Origin: Clostridia bacterium
GTDB taxonomy: Bacteria; Bacillota_A; Clostridia; Oscillospirales; CAG-272
DNA: 20,271 nt
NCBI GenBank assembly: GCA_017453335.1
Contig: JAFTKI010000067.1
Span: 1 to 20,271, forward strand
Reading direction: 5' to 3'
Position 1 is the first letter of the stretch; each line of letters opens with the position of its first letter. The notes beneath the pieces were generated by a model, which was not told the origin of the DNA, made no database searches, and was given only the letters and a program-made list of their open reading frames with translations. Of this stretch, positions 8,314 to 16,345 are shown piece by piece. The translations under genes and the position numbers were made by a program.

Positions 8314-10103
8314 ACTTGTTCAGCCTTTCCTTTATGTATATTTCCTTTTTTCTTGCGCAAATAGGCGATGCGGTCATTCAATGACAGACCGTCTGCCTCT
8401 TGTTGTTCTCTTGCATCCTGCAGGGTGGCAACGGCAGATCGGAACACCTGTACACCGTTGTCTGAAAGCTGCTGTCTGGCAACGATCATTTTCTGGATCC
8501 GCCCCATCTCATCGGGTGAAAAATCCATTCCCAGCAGTTCGGGATGAAGACCGCCCTCATCGCGGTGCCTTTGCATTACGGTTGCAAAAACCCGTCGGTG
8601 AAATTCGGTCACAAAATCACTCTCGGTCAAGGGAATTTCGCCCTTTTCCACAAAGGTACGGTACTCCTCATAGAGCAACAAGAGTCCCAAAACCGATTCC
8701 TCCGCCGAAGCGGCGCGCGGTGACTTTGCGGCATCGGGATTGATCCTGTCCCCGAAGTTTTTAACGGACGCCTGTGCCTCGCGGCTTTCCTGCTGGGCAT
8801 GAGCGCGTTTTTGTTTTCTTCTGGTTTGTTCTACCGAATTTTTCAGAACGTCAATCGGAAGCTCCAAGCGTTTGGATGCCTCGGCAAGGTAGATCTCACG
8901 TTCCACTCCCGACCAATATTCGGCAATCATGGCACAGATCTCGCCGGCCGCCTTGAGCTTGTCCGATCCAACACTCAGATTGTATTTGGAAAAGATGCGC
9001 TCTGCCTTATATTCAAAGCCCGTTCGGCTCTCGTCCAAGGTCCGTCGAAAGCTTTCGGCTCCGAAGCTCTTGATAAATTCATCGGGGTCCTTGGCTCCGT
9101 TCAGCTTCAAGACACGCACGTCCATTCCGACCTCTCCCAAAATCCGCATTGCCTTGTTGGCGGCATTTTGTCCGGCTTCGTCGGAATCGTAAGAAATGAT
9201 CACCTTTTGCGTGTACTTTGAGAAAATGCGCGCATGCTCGGGGGTGATCGCGGTTCCAAGCGTTGCCACGGCATATTCAAAGCCTGCCGCATGCAGAGCG
9301 ATCACGTCCATATATCCTTCGCACAGGATCATTTTTTCGGAGCAACAGTTTTTGGCAAAATTCAAAGCGAACAAATGCTTGCTTTTTTTGAATGCAGGGG
9401 TATCCGAGGAGTTCAGATATTTGGGCTTGGAATCGTCCATTACGCGGCCACCGAAGGCAACCACGTTTCCCGAAGGATCGATGATCGGGAACATCACCCG
9501 ATTGCGGAACAGATCGTACGTGCGCCCTGTTTTTTGGCTTTTTCCGCACAGATAGGCGGCGATCAGCTCCTCATCGCTGTATCCCAAGCGATGCATATGG
9601 TCGGTGAGCGAATTCCATGAGTTTGGCGCAAAGCCAAGGCCGAAATGCTTGACGGTTGCCATACTCAGCTTACGGTTTTCAAGAAAATAGCGTCTGCCCT
9701 CCTGCCCTATAGCTTCATCAAACAAGCAGTTGCGGAAAAATTTTGCCGCCTCCAGATTCATTTCAAGCACTCGCTTTCGAGAAACGCCGTTATTTTCCTT
9801 TTGTTCGCTATCCTTCGGAAGCGGTAATCCCGCGCGGTTTGCAAGGAATTCCACCGCATCTGGAAATTCCAGATTTTCGGCCTTTTGCACGAAGGTGATC
9901 GCACTGCCGCCCGCGTGACAGCCGAAGCAGAAGAACATTTTTTTTGCAGGGTTCACCGAAAACGAGGGCGTTTTTTCGCTGTGGAACGGACAGCGTCCCC
10001 ACAGGTTTGCACCCTGACGCTTCAATTCCACATATCTTCCAACCAACTCTTCGATATCGGTCCTATCCACAACCTCCTGTATAAAGTTTTCGGGTAATCT
10101 CAT
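8310..10103 (-). CDS. dnaG: DNA primase DnaG
   Basis: 597 aa, synthesises RNA primers at the replication fork. The N-terminal CHC2 zinc-binding domain has C38, H41, C59 and C62. The catalytic core contains the TOPRIM domain with [10 protein letters not shown] (261-270, Glu262) and YDSDEAG (305-311, metal-binding Asp). The C-terminal ~130 residues ([17 protein letters not shown] onward) match the DnaB-helicase-binding region. A Lys/Arg/Gln-rich linker (about 430-450) separates the core from it. Start: ATG at 10103 with AAAGGA nine bases upstream. It follows dgt by 25 bases and overlaps rpoD by four, so the three are one transcript. Confidence 0.98.
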   Translation of the reverse strand: MRLPENFIQEVVDRTDIEELVGRYVELKRQGANLWGRCPFHSEKTPSFSVNPAKKMFFCFGCHAGGSAITFVQKAENLEFPDAVEFLANRAGLPLPKDSEQKENNGVSRKRVLEMNLEAAKFFRNCLFDEAIGQEGRRYFLENRKLSMATVKHFGLGFAPNSWNSLTDHMHRLGYSDEELIAAYLCGKSQKTGRTYDLFRNRVMFPIIDPSGNVVAFGGRVMDDSKPKYLNSSDTPAFKKSKHLFALNFAKNCCSEKMILCEGYMDVIALHAAGFEYAVATLGTAITPEHARIFSKYTQKVIISYDSDEAGQNAANKAMRILGEVGMDVRVLKLNGAKDPDEFIKSFGAESFRRTLDESRTGFEYKAERIFSKYNLSVGSDKLKAAGEICAMIAEYWSGVEREIYLAEASKRLELPIDVLKNSVEQTRRKQKRAHAQQESREAQASVKNFGDRINPDAAKSPRAASAEESVLGLLLLYEEYRTFVEKGEIPLTESDFVTEFHRRVFATVMQRHRDEGGLHPELLGMDFSPDEMGRIQKMIVARQQLSDNGVQVFRSAVATLQDAREQQEADGLSLNDRIAYLRKKKGNIHKGKAEQV

Positions 10104-10128
10104 GCTTTATTATCCTTTCAAAAGCGGA

Positions 10129-11133
10129 TCAGTTGCTCCACACGCGGGGAACGAACAGATCCTTATAGGTCTCAATGGCGTAACGATCGGTCATACCCGA
10201 AATAAAATCGCAAACGCATCGCTCGATGCCGTCACGCTCAATATTACTGCGATAAAACTCGGGCATTCCATCGGGATGCTTCACAAAATAACGGAACAGC
10301 TGCCCCAGCATCTCCTTTGCGCGTCCGTCCTGTGCCTTTGCCACCGAATTGGTATAAACGGCATCGAACATGAAGGTGCGCAAACGATCGGTCGCCTCCT
10401 GAATTTCGGGAATCATGCGAATCTCGTTCCGATCGGTGCTGGCAGAAACCACCGCTCCAACCATGGTGTTGATGCGCGCGCTGTGTGTCTGTCCGAGGAT
10501 CTCGCGCAAATCGGCAGGAATATCCTCGGTTTTCAGAATTCCGCCGCGAATGGCATCGTCAATGTCGTGGTTGATATAGGCAATACGGTCAGCAAATTTC
10601 ACGATCACGCCCTCCAGCGTTTGCGCCATATGCTTGCCCGTATGATTGACGATTCCGTCACGAACCTCCCACGTCAGATTCAAGCCCTTTCCGTTGTTTT
10701 CCAAAAGCTCCACCACACGCAGGCTTTGCTTATAGTGTGCAAAATCCTTGGAATAATATTCACGCATCGCATCCTCGCCCGAGTGACCGAAGGGGGTATG
10801 ACCGAGATCGTGTCCCAGTGCGATCGCTTCGGTAAGATCTTCATTGAGTCTGAGTGCGCGCGAAATGATCCGCGCGATCTGCGTGACCTCCAAGGTATGC
10901 GTCATTCTGGTGCGGTAATGGTCGCCCGTAGGCGCCAGAAATACCTGCGTTTTGTACATCAGGCGACGAAACGTATTCGAGTGAACGATACGGTCACGGT
11001 CGCGCTGAAACGGAGTGCGGATATGACAGGGGGTGCAGGGATATTCACGCCCCTTGGAATTCACCGTCAAACAGGCATAAGGCGACAGGGTTTCCTTTTC
11101 GCGTTCCATAAACAGTTCGCTCAGTGTTGACAT
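10129..11133 (-). CDS. dgt: dGTPase-like deoxynucleoside triphosphate triphosphohydrolase (HD superfamily)
   Basis: 334 aa, hydrolyses dNTPs to deoxynucleosides plus tripolyphosphate, helping control dNTP pools. HD-domain metal ligands are visible: H79 in RTRMTHTLEV, H108-D109 in LGHDLGHTPFGHSGE, and a later Asp in VKFADRIAYINHDIDDAI. The dGTPase signature RIVHSNTFRRL with KTQVF lies at about 48-65. I chose the ATG at 11133, eight bases after GGGGAGG; the in-frame GTG at 11142 begins inside that ribosome binding site. It is the first gene of the dgt-dnaG-rpoD unit, an arrangement widespread in Clostridia. Whether it prefers dGTP or acts on several dNTPs cannot be told from sequence. Confidence 0.95.
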   Translation of the reverse strand: MSTLSELFMEREKETLSPYACLTVNSKGREYPCTPCHIRTPFQRDRDRIVHSNTFRRLMYKTQVFLAPTGDHYRTRMTHTLEVTQIARIISRALRLNEDLTEAIALGHDLGHTPFGHSGEDAMREYYSKDFAHYKQSLRVVELLENNGKGLNLTWEVRDGIVNHTGKHMAQTLEGVIVKFADRIAYINHDIDDAIRGGILKTEDIPADLREILGQTHSARINTMVGAVVSASTDRNEIRMIPEIQEATDRLRTFMFDAVYTNSVAKAQDGRAKEMLGQLFRYFVKHPDGMPEFYRSNIERDGIERCVCDFISGMTDRYAIETYKDLFVPRVWSN

Positions 11134-11166
11134 GGAATACACCTCCCCGACAAAAAAATCTACTCA

Positions 11167-11194
11167 TTTATAATATACGCACAAATTCGTCCAA
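11167..11194 (-). promoter_or_regulatory. Candidate promoter of the dgt-dnaG-rpoD operon
   Basis: Minus strand: TTGGAC (11189-11194), 16-bp spacer, TATAAA (11167-11172), 34 bases before the dgt ATG. The match is moderate; overlapping A/T sequences (TATATTAT) offer alternative -10 boxes. Confidence 0.45.
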
Positions 11195-11203
11195 ATACTT
11201 TTT

Positions 11204-11235
11204 TATGGGGGATTTTTTTCGAAAAATCCCCCATA
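11204..11235 (-). terminator. 14-bp hairpin after yigZ, probable terminator
   Basis: Arms 11204-11217 and 11222-11235 are exact complements around a 4-base loop. It starts about 11 bases after the yigZ stop and directly precedes the dgt promoter, so position favours a terminator. However, the minus-strand tail is A-rich rather than T-rich, and the run of Ts lies inside the stem, so it is non-canonical. Confidence 0.55.
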
Positions 11236-11245
11236 ATCGTACTAT

Positions 11246-11869
11246 TTACCGATAGTCAAAGCGGTGGCCGCGAATTCTCACCTCAGCCTTGCCTCCGCTC
11301 GCTTCCTGAACGTAACGCAAAAGATCCTCCACCACGGTATCCTTTACCGAAAACAGAAGCTCAACCTTGTCGGAAAACTGCGTGTCGTCGGTGATCGCGC
11401 CGAATCGCGGCAGATCTGCAAGGTAGCGTTGATAATCCGAATAAGAGCATTCCAGCGCCAGCTCGGTGTATTGCTCGTAGGTGATGATGTGTGCCGCCTC
11501 AAGCGCCAGCTTTGCCGTGTGTGAATAGGCGCGCACCAAGCCACCCGCTCCCAACAGAATTCCGCCGAAATAGCGCGTGACCACCACCACAGCATCGGTC
11601 ACCCCCGACTTACGGATGGCATCCAGAACGGGAACACCCGCAGTTCCCTGCGGTTCACCGTCATCCGAATAGCGCGCTACGATCTCGCCCTTCATCATGT
11701 ATGCCCAGACGTTGTGACGCGCATCCATATACGCGTTTTTCTGTTTTTTGACATACGCCTGTGCTTCTTCTTCGCTCTTTACCGAAACAGCGTGTCCGAT
11801 AAAGACCGATTTTTTCTCAACAAATTCCGCTTCTCCCTCGTGCTCCAAGGTCGTATATAAAACTGCCAT
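11246..11869 (-). CDS. yigZ: YigZ/IMPACT family protein
   Basis: 207 aa. The N-terminal domain is the conserved UPF0029/IMPACT fold with signatures ARYSDDGEPQGTAGVPVL (65-82) and VVVTRYFGGILLGAGGLVRAYS (95-116); the C-terminal ~70 residues form the EF-G domain V-like fold seen in bacterial YigZ/YvyE proteins. The family is related to eukaryotic IMPACT, a regulator of translation control; the bacterial role is not firmly established. Two tandem ATGs occur (11872 and 11869). The second lies six bases after GGAGGA and is preferred; the first overlaps the hflX stop. Translation is thus coupled to hflX. A large hairpin follows the stop. Confidence 0.93.
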   Translation of the reverse strand: MAVLYTTLEHEGEAEFVEKKSVFIGHAVSVKSEEEAQAYVKKQKNAYMDARHNVWAYMMKGEIVARYSDDGEPQGTAGVPVLDAIRKSGVTDAVVVVTRYFGGILLGAGGLVRAYSHTAKLALEAAHIITYEQYTELALECSYSDYQRYLADLPRFGAITDDTQFSDKVELLFSVKDTVVEDLLRYVQEASGGKAEVRIRGHRFDYR

Positions 11870-11871
11870 CA

Positions 11872-13152
11872 TCAGTCCTCCTCGGGTTCTTTCCACAAAG
11901 GATCAAATCGGCGCAGCATTCCGTGAACACGCGCATCGACCACAGCCGTTACCAGCATCTCATTCGCTCCGTACTCCACGTCCTCAACGGTAGCCTCGCG
12001 GTAAAGCGTGTTGAGCGCACCGCCCTCGTTGTTCGGAATATGAAAGACCACGGTTCGCTTTCCGTCCTGCAGAATTTCCTGCAATGCTTGCGTCAAAAGA
12101 TCGATTCCCTGCCCCGTTTTTGCCGAAACGGCTACCATGCGTGAGCGTTCTGCGGGAACACCGATCGAAGGCAGAGCCACAGCACCGAGATCGCATTTGT
12201 TGAGCACATACAAGGTGGGCTTTCCCGATGCGCCAAGCTCGTCAAGCAAGCGCTCGGTGACCTCAAGCTGTGCGCGATATTCGGCATCCGACGCGTCGAT
12301 CACGATCATCAGAATGTCGGCATACACCGCCTCATCCAGAGTAGACTGAAATGCCTTGATCAAGTGGTGCGGCAGCTTGCGGATAAAGCCTACCGTATCG
12401 GTCAAAAGCACGCTCTCGCCTGTGGGCAGCTCAAACTTTCTTGTGGTGGGATCAAGTGTTGCAAACAGCTTGTCCTCGGCAAGGATCCCCGCATCGGTCA
12501 GATAGTTCAAAAGCGTTGATTTTCCTGCATTTGTATAGCCCACGATCGCAACCTTCGGCACACCGCTGCGGTCACGTGCCGCACGCATGGTCTGTCGGTT
12601 CTTATCCAGATTGCGAAGCTCCTCCTCAAGAGCCACGATCCGATGCCGCATGTGTCGGCGGTCGGACTCCAGCTTGCTCTCACCCGGGCCTCGCGTACCG
12701 ATACCGCCTCCCAAGCGCGACAGATCCTTGCCCTGTCCCGTGAGTCGCGGCGCGGTATATTTGAGCTGTGCCAATTCGACCTGCAGCTTTCCCTCGCGGC
12801 TGACCGCATGAAGCGCAAAAATATCAAGGATCAGCATTGAGCGGTCGATCACGCGCACGCCATCGCCGATCTCATCCTCCAGATTACGGATCTGCGAAGG
12901 TGTCAGCTCCTCATCAAAAACCACAAGCTCTATTTCATTCAGCGAGCAAAGTGCCGCCAGCTCAAGTACCTTTCCCGAGCCAATCAGCGTTCTCGGATCG
13001 GGCTTGTCCTTGTTTTGGATCATCTTGGCAACACAAACGCCGCCTGCCGTATCCAACAGACGTTCCAATTCATCCAAGCTTTTTTCAAGCTCGTCAATTT
13101 CGTTGTCCGTGCAAAGCCCAACCAATATTGCCTTGGTTGCTTGGTATTCCAT
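11872..13152 (-). CDS. hflX: Ribosome-associated GTPase HflX
   Basis: 426 aa. The N-terminal nucleotide-binding region precedes the HflX glycine-rich signature GGGIGTRGPGESKLE (148-162) and a coiled stretch. The G domain has P-loop GYTNAGKST (205-213), DPTTRK, G3 DTVGFIRKLPHHLI (252-265) and G4 NKCD (318-321). HflX binds the 50S subunit and splits stalled or stress-arrested ribosomes. I chose the ATG at 13152, six bases after GGAGG; the longer frame to 13230 reads back through the rpmE terminator and has no ribosome binding site. It overlaps yigZ. A small hairpin (13167-13182) sits just upstream of its ribosome binding site, and no clear separate promoter is visible. Confidence 0.97.
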   Translation of the reverse strand: MEYQATKAILVGLCTDNEIDELEKSLDELERLLDTAGGVCVAKMIQNKDKPDPRTLIGSGKVLELAALCSLNEIELVVFDEELTPSQIRNLEDEIGDGVRVIDRSMLILDIFALHAVSREGKLQVELAQLKYTAPRLTGQGKDLSRLGGGIGTRGPGESKLESDRRHMRHRIVALEEELRNLDKNRQTMRAARDRSGVPKVAIVGYTNAGKSTLLNYLTDAGILAEDKLFATLDPTTRKFELPTGESVLLTDTVGFIRKLPHHLIKAFQSTLDEAVYADILMIVIDASDAEYRAQLEVTERLLDELGASGKPTLYVLNKCDLGAVALPSIGVPAERSRMVAVSAKTGQGIDLLTQALQEILQDGKRTVVFHIPNNEGGALNTLYREATVEDVEYGANEMLVTAVVDARVHGMLRRFDPLWKEPEED

Positions 13153-13166
13153 AAAAGACCTCCGTT

Positions 13167-13182
13167 GTCCGCAAAAGCGGAC
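13167..13182 (-). promoter_or_regulatory. Compact hairpin directly before the hflX ribosome binding site
   Basis: GTCCGC (13167-13172) and GCGGAC (13177-13182) pair perfectly around a 4-base loop. The stem ends a few bases before GGAGG (13159-13163). It could protect the 5' end of a processed transcript or tune translation; function is inference. Confidence 0.55.
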
Positions 13183-13188
13183 ATTCAA

Positions 13189-13221
13189 AAATAATAAAGG
13201 GCGAGCCGCCACGACTCGCCC
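13189..13221 (-). terminator. Intrinsic terminator of rpmE
   Basis: Minus strand: stem GGGCGAG/CTCGCCC (13215-13221 with 13199-13205) with a 9-base loop, then TTTATTATTTTT. It begins 27 bases after the rpmE stop codon. Confidence 0.85.
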
Positions 13222-13248
13222 GTTTATCAAGAAACCGAATCGAAGAAA

Positions 13249-13458
13249 TTACTTCTGGCTGGAAGCAAGTCTCTTCTTAAACTTATCCACACGTCCGCCG
13301 GCGTCAACAAACTTCTGCTTACCGGTGAAGAAAGGATGGCACTTGGAGCAGATATCAACTCTCAGCTCGCCGCCCTTGGTGGACTTGGTTTCAACAACCT
13401 CGCCGCAAGCACATCTGATGGTGCATACTTCGTAGTTAGGATGGATTCCGTCTTTCAT
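13249..13458 (-). CDS. rpmE: 50S ribosomal protein L31, zinc-binding type
   Basis: 69 aa. Matches L31 along its length: [10 protein letters not shown] at the start, CACG (C16, C18) and [12 protein letters not shown] (C37, C40) forming the zinc site, and [10 protein letters not shown] near the end. The four cysteines make it the C+ (zinc-requiring) paralogue. I chose the ATG at 13458, nine bases after AGAGG and giving the conserved MKDGIHP start; an in-frame ATG at 13464 would be only three bases from it. It has its own promoter, a ~65-nt structured leader and a terminator, so it is largely a single-gene unit, although hflX may receive read-through. Confidence 0.97.
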   Translation of the reverse strand: MKDGIHPNYEVCTIRCACGEVVETKSTKGGELRVDICSKCHPFFTGKQKFVDAGGRVDKFKKRLASSQK

Positions 13459-13464
13459 TTTCAT

Positions 13465-13525
13465 GTACCTCTTTTCAAAATTTTGATGTTCTTTGACATC
13501 GAGAATCACGTCAAGCGTGACAAAC
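13465..13525 (-). promoter_or_regulatory. Structured 5' leader of rpmE
   Basis: Between the predicted start (about 13525) and the ribosome binding site are two consecutive small hairpins: TCACG/CGTGA (13506-13510 with 13516-13520) and GATGT/ACATC (13485-13489 with 13496-13500). Leaders that bind L31 and repress its own synthesis have been described for rpmE in several bacterial groups. Whether this is one is inference. Confidence 0.45.
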
Positions 13526-13531
13526 AAAGGT

Positions 13532-13560
13532 ATTATACCACAATAAAAGAGAAATTGCAA
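13532..13560 (-). promoter_or_regulatory. Promoter of rpmE
   Basis: Minus strand: TTGCAA (13555-13560), 17-bp spacer, TATAAT (13532-13537) preceded by TGG (extended -10). Confidence 0.88.
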
Positions 13561-13624
13561 GTTCTTTTGAAAACTTTTTTCGATTTTTTACATATTTTTT
13601 GCGTTTGAGACACTTTTATCCGTT

Positions 13625-15181
13625 TTATACGCGACAGTAGCTTGCCGTATGTGCTTTGCTTGTGATTACAACGGGAACATTGCTTATAAAACGTGCTGCA
13701 AAGGGCTGATTCTCGGGAATTCCCTTTTGCTTGAGCGACATCCAGTTGAAATACAGCGCATCTCCGTCCACGCTGTCTCCAACGAGGGACACCTGCTTCA
13801 AGGCACCCGAGGCAACCTCGGCTTTGATATTCCGAATGTTCAGCGACGGATCCTCAAAGAACAGCTCTATCCAGATCTCCGCTTTACATTTACTCATATT
13901 CAAAAGACAGAACTCGAAATCCTCCGCGCAAGCCGTGGAAAGATTCGAAAATACCCACGTATGCGCGCCGCTGTTTTCTCTTCCCTCACGCACCCGCGCT
14001 TCAAGCTCGCGCTTGGCGTAAGCCGGCGGCGTATAGGGCAGCTCGATCGTTCTCTGCGGTGTACCCGTGATAACTTCCTCTACACAGCTTCGATCCATCA
14101 GATGTGCAAAGCTTTTACGATAGGTACAAAAAGCGGTGTAGGCATTGTAATCCGAAACAGCCAACAGGCAGACGCGCGGTTGGATCAGGTCATAGCCCCG
14201 AATTTCATCCTCGGGTGATCCGCTTTGGAAACCGTGATGCGGAATCTGCAAAATATCGGATTTGAGATAAGAGCCGTAACGGTCGGGAACGCGTGCGTAC
14301 TCAAAGGACGCATCGGTTGCCCAAAGGATCACCTGCCCACCCAGCTCCATGCGGATCACAAGAGAGGTCGCATTGATATTCTGCGACAGATGGATGGTGT
14401 CATCCATACAAGCCAGAATCTCACAAACGGCATCACCGATGCGATACGTTTGCCCCGTATGCGCGGTATAGATCGGTGCACCGGTAGCTTTCATGCGCTC
14501 CAGCATACGCGGAATGTTGTATGTACCCGCTGTAGGATAGTCAAAGCGGGGATCACTTTTTTCAAGCTTGGGATAGTGTGCAAGGTCGTCCGCCTCGGGA
14601 AAATAAAACAGGAATTTTTCGATCACGACCTCGTCCGCATACAGATCCATAAAGCCGATAAAGCAGTGGAAATGGTCGCTGTGCGGATGCGACATGATCC
14701 ACGCGGCGATCACGGGCTTTTGGTCGGGAGAGCCTTTTTTCAGGCAGGCAAGCAGACGCTCGCTGTGCGGTTTGAAATTCACACCTCCGTCGATCACGAT
14801 AAAACGCCCGTCCGAAAGACGGATCACGAATGACAGACCGAAATCCTCCAGCATCACCTGCGTGATCTGAGGTGTCACGCGGCTCGGTAATACGGGATCG
14901 GTGTACTCAAAATAACCGCACTCCTCTTCCAAGGAAATAAAAAGCTCCCCCGTATTCACGAAATAATTCAAAAACAGACCTTGTGTTCCGTTTTGCATTG
15001 CAGCATAAAGCCAAAAATCTTCATGCCGTACTTCCTTTTGAGCAAAGCCCTCCTCCTTTGCATACGCAACGTAAGCATCAAAAGACGCGGACTGTGCATC
15101 GGGAATTCTGCAGATACGGCAATGAGAATTGGCTTGGCGCATGGTGTAATTTTCTTCACAGAAAGCAGGAATCTTCAACAT
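13625..15181 (-). CDS. Metallo-beta-lactamase-fold hydrolase, ComEC-like
   Basis: 518 aa. A central MBL domain (about 105-360) carries IVIDGG (128-133), the metal-binding HPHSDH (165-170, HxHxDH), a further Asp in LWATDAS (290) and IPHHG (313-317). This pattern matches the beta-lactamase-like domain of ComEC/Rec2 and related stand-alone hydrolases. There is no signal peptide and no membrane segments, so it lacks the ComEC channel and is probably cytoplasmic. The N-terminal ~100 residues and the C-terminal ~130 (beta-rich, from CKAEIWIELFFEDPSL onward) match nothing I recognise. The natural substrate is unknown: nucleic acid, phosphodiester or other. AAGGAGA precedes the ATG. It starts 18 bases after the GH32 gene, so the two are probably one transcript. 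No clear terminator follows. Confidence 0.85.
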   Translation of the reverse strand: MLKIPAFCEENYTMRQANSHCRICRIPDAQSASFDAYVAYAKEEGFAQKEVRHEDFWLYAAMQNGTQGLFLNYFVNTGELFISLEEECGYFEYTDPVLPSRVTPQITQVMLEDFGLSFVIRLSDGRFIVIDGGVNFKPHSERLLACLKKGSPDQKPVIAAWIMSHPHSDHFHCFIGFMDLYADEVVIEKFLFYFPEADDLAHYPKLEKSDPRFDYPTAGTYNIPRMLERMKATGAPIYTAHTGQTYRIGDAVCEILACMDDTIHLSQNINATSLVIRMELGGQVILWATDASFEYARVPDRYGSYLKSDILQIPHHGFQSGSPEDEIRGYDLIQPRVCLLAVSDYNAYTAFCTYRKSFAHLMDRSCVEEVITGTPQRTIELPYTPPAYAKRELEARVREGRENSGAHTWVFSNLSTACAEDFEFCLLNMSKCKAEIWIELFFEDPSLNIRNIKAEVASGALKQVSLVGDSVDGDALYFNWMSLKQKGIPENQPFAARFISNVPVVITSKAHTASYCRV

Positions 15182-15199
15182 AAAATCTCCTTTTATTTT

Positions 15200-16300
15200 T
15201 CAAAGTAACACGGTGTAGGTTGTCTCTCCGCCGTTGACGAATACCTCTAAAACATATCCGTCACACAACATTTTCAATTCTGTGATCTCTCCCTTATGGA
15301 TCACAGGATCACGTCCCGTTCGCTCGATCACAAAACCGTCCTCGGTTCGTGTCAGCGCGGGATCACTGTCGGTCAACAGATGCCGTATCTCCTCGATAGG
15401 ATAGCAATAGATCTTACCGTCCTTCAAAAACAGCTCACGCGGAATCGAAAGACAGCCCACATCACGCGCGGCATATCCCTTGTATTTCCAGCCCGGAATC
15501 CAAGACATCAAAATCGCTCGCCCGCGCGGATCCGAGAAGACCAGACCCGCATATTGGTCGGGACCTTTGTCCACTTCCGAGATCGTATGAGGTGTAAACA
15601 CACCGTTTGTAAAATCGCCGTACATTACCGAGAAATAATGATATCCGCTTCGGTAGACCGAGGCCGTGAGCAAAAAAGAGTCTCCAACCTGCAAAAACGA
15701 AGGACATTCCGCATATTTGTAGCCTTGCCATTCACACATGATCCCTTTATATTGCCAATCAAAGAGATCTGAGCTTTCGTAAAGCAACAACCGAGCCGCC
15801 TGCGCATCCGCATTGCCAGATGCCATTACGCAGTAGTAGATTCCGTTGATGCAAGTCACCGCGGGATCTCGAAAATCGGGACTTCCGTCGGCAGGATAAG
15901 ATGCGATCACGGGATTCTTCTCATATTTTTCAAAATGTATACCATCTGTCGAATACGCGACACTCACACTTTCAACGTGCTTTTCCGCGCCTGCAGGCGT
16001 GTGGATTGAAGCGTAAAAAAGATACAGCGTCCCGTCTTTGACAAGAGCAGTTCCCGACCAGCATCCCCCCGCATCATACCACGCATCGGGATACAACGCC
16101 ACGGGAAGTTCTTCCCATGTCAGAAAATCCTTGGTACGCGCGTGTCCCCAATGCATCGGTTGCTGCCACGGGATCTCATAATCGGGCGCATGCTGATAAA
16201 ACGCATGGTAATACCCCTTATAATATACCAATCCGTTGGGATCGTTGATCCATCCCCGTTGAGGCTTGAAATGACGGCGCAGAGGTTGCAAATAATCCAT
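15200..16300 (-). CDS. Short GH32-family beta-fructosidase-like enzyme
   Basis: 366 aa. The five-bladed propeller of glycoside hydrolase family 32 is clear: WINDPNG (17-23; D20 is the nucleophile position), WSGTAL (81-86), FRDP (143-146; D145 the transition-state stabiliser) and YAECP (196-200; E198 the acid/base). All three catalytic carboxylates are present. Family members (invertases, sucrose-6-phosphate hydrolases, levanases) usually run 450-550 aa; here the C-terminal beta-sandwich is cut to a short strand pair ending LEVFVNGGETTYTVLL. There is no signal peptide, suggesting a cytoplasmic enzyme for an imported fructoside. No transporter, PTS gene or fructokinase is nearby, so the substrate is open. 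AAAGGAA precedes the ATG. It sits between the LRR lipoprotein gene and the MBL gene. Confidence 0.92.
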   Translation of the reverse strand: MDYLQPLRRHFKPQRGWINDPNGLVYYKGYYHAFYQHAPDYEIPWQQPMHWGHARTKDFLTWEELPVALYPDAWYDAGGCWSGTALVKDGTLYLFYASIHTPAGAEKHVESVSVAYSTDGIHFEKYEKNPVIASYPADGSPDFRDPAVTCINGIYYCVMASGNADAQAARLLLYESSDLFDWQYKGIMCEWQGYKYAECPSFLQVGDSFLLTASVYRSGYHYFSVMYGDFTNGVFTPHTISEVDKGPDQYAGLVFSDPRGRAILMSWIPGWKYKGYAARDVGCLSIPRELFLKDGKIYCYPIEEIRHLLTDSDPALTRTEDGFVIERTGRDPVIHKGEITELKMLCDGYVLEVFVNGGETTYTVLL

Positions 16301-16345
16301 TTGATTCGATTCCTTTCGTTAAAATATCGGACGAAGAAGTATAGT

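Noticed and set aside
7189..8364. 391-codon open frame antisense to rpoD
   Set aside because: Shadow of rpoD, whose sigma regions are unmistakable. A similar shadow occurs opposite dgt at 10102-11130.
11204..11235. Canonical intrinsic terminator with U-tract after yigZ
   Set aside because: The stem is strong, but the transcribed-strand tail is A-rich. I kept it only as a probable, non-canonical terminator.
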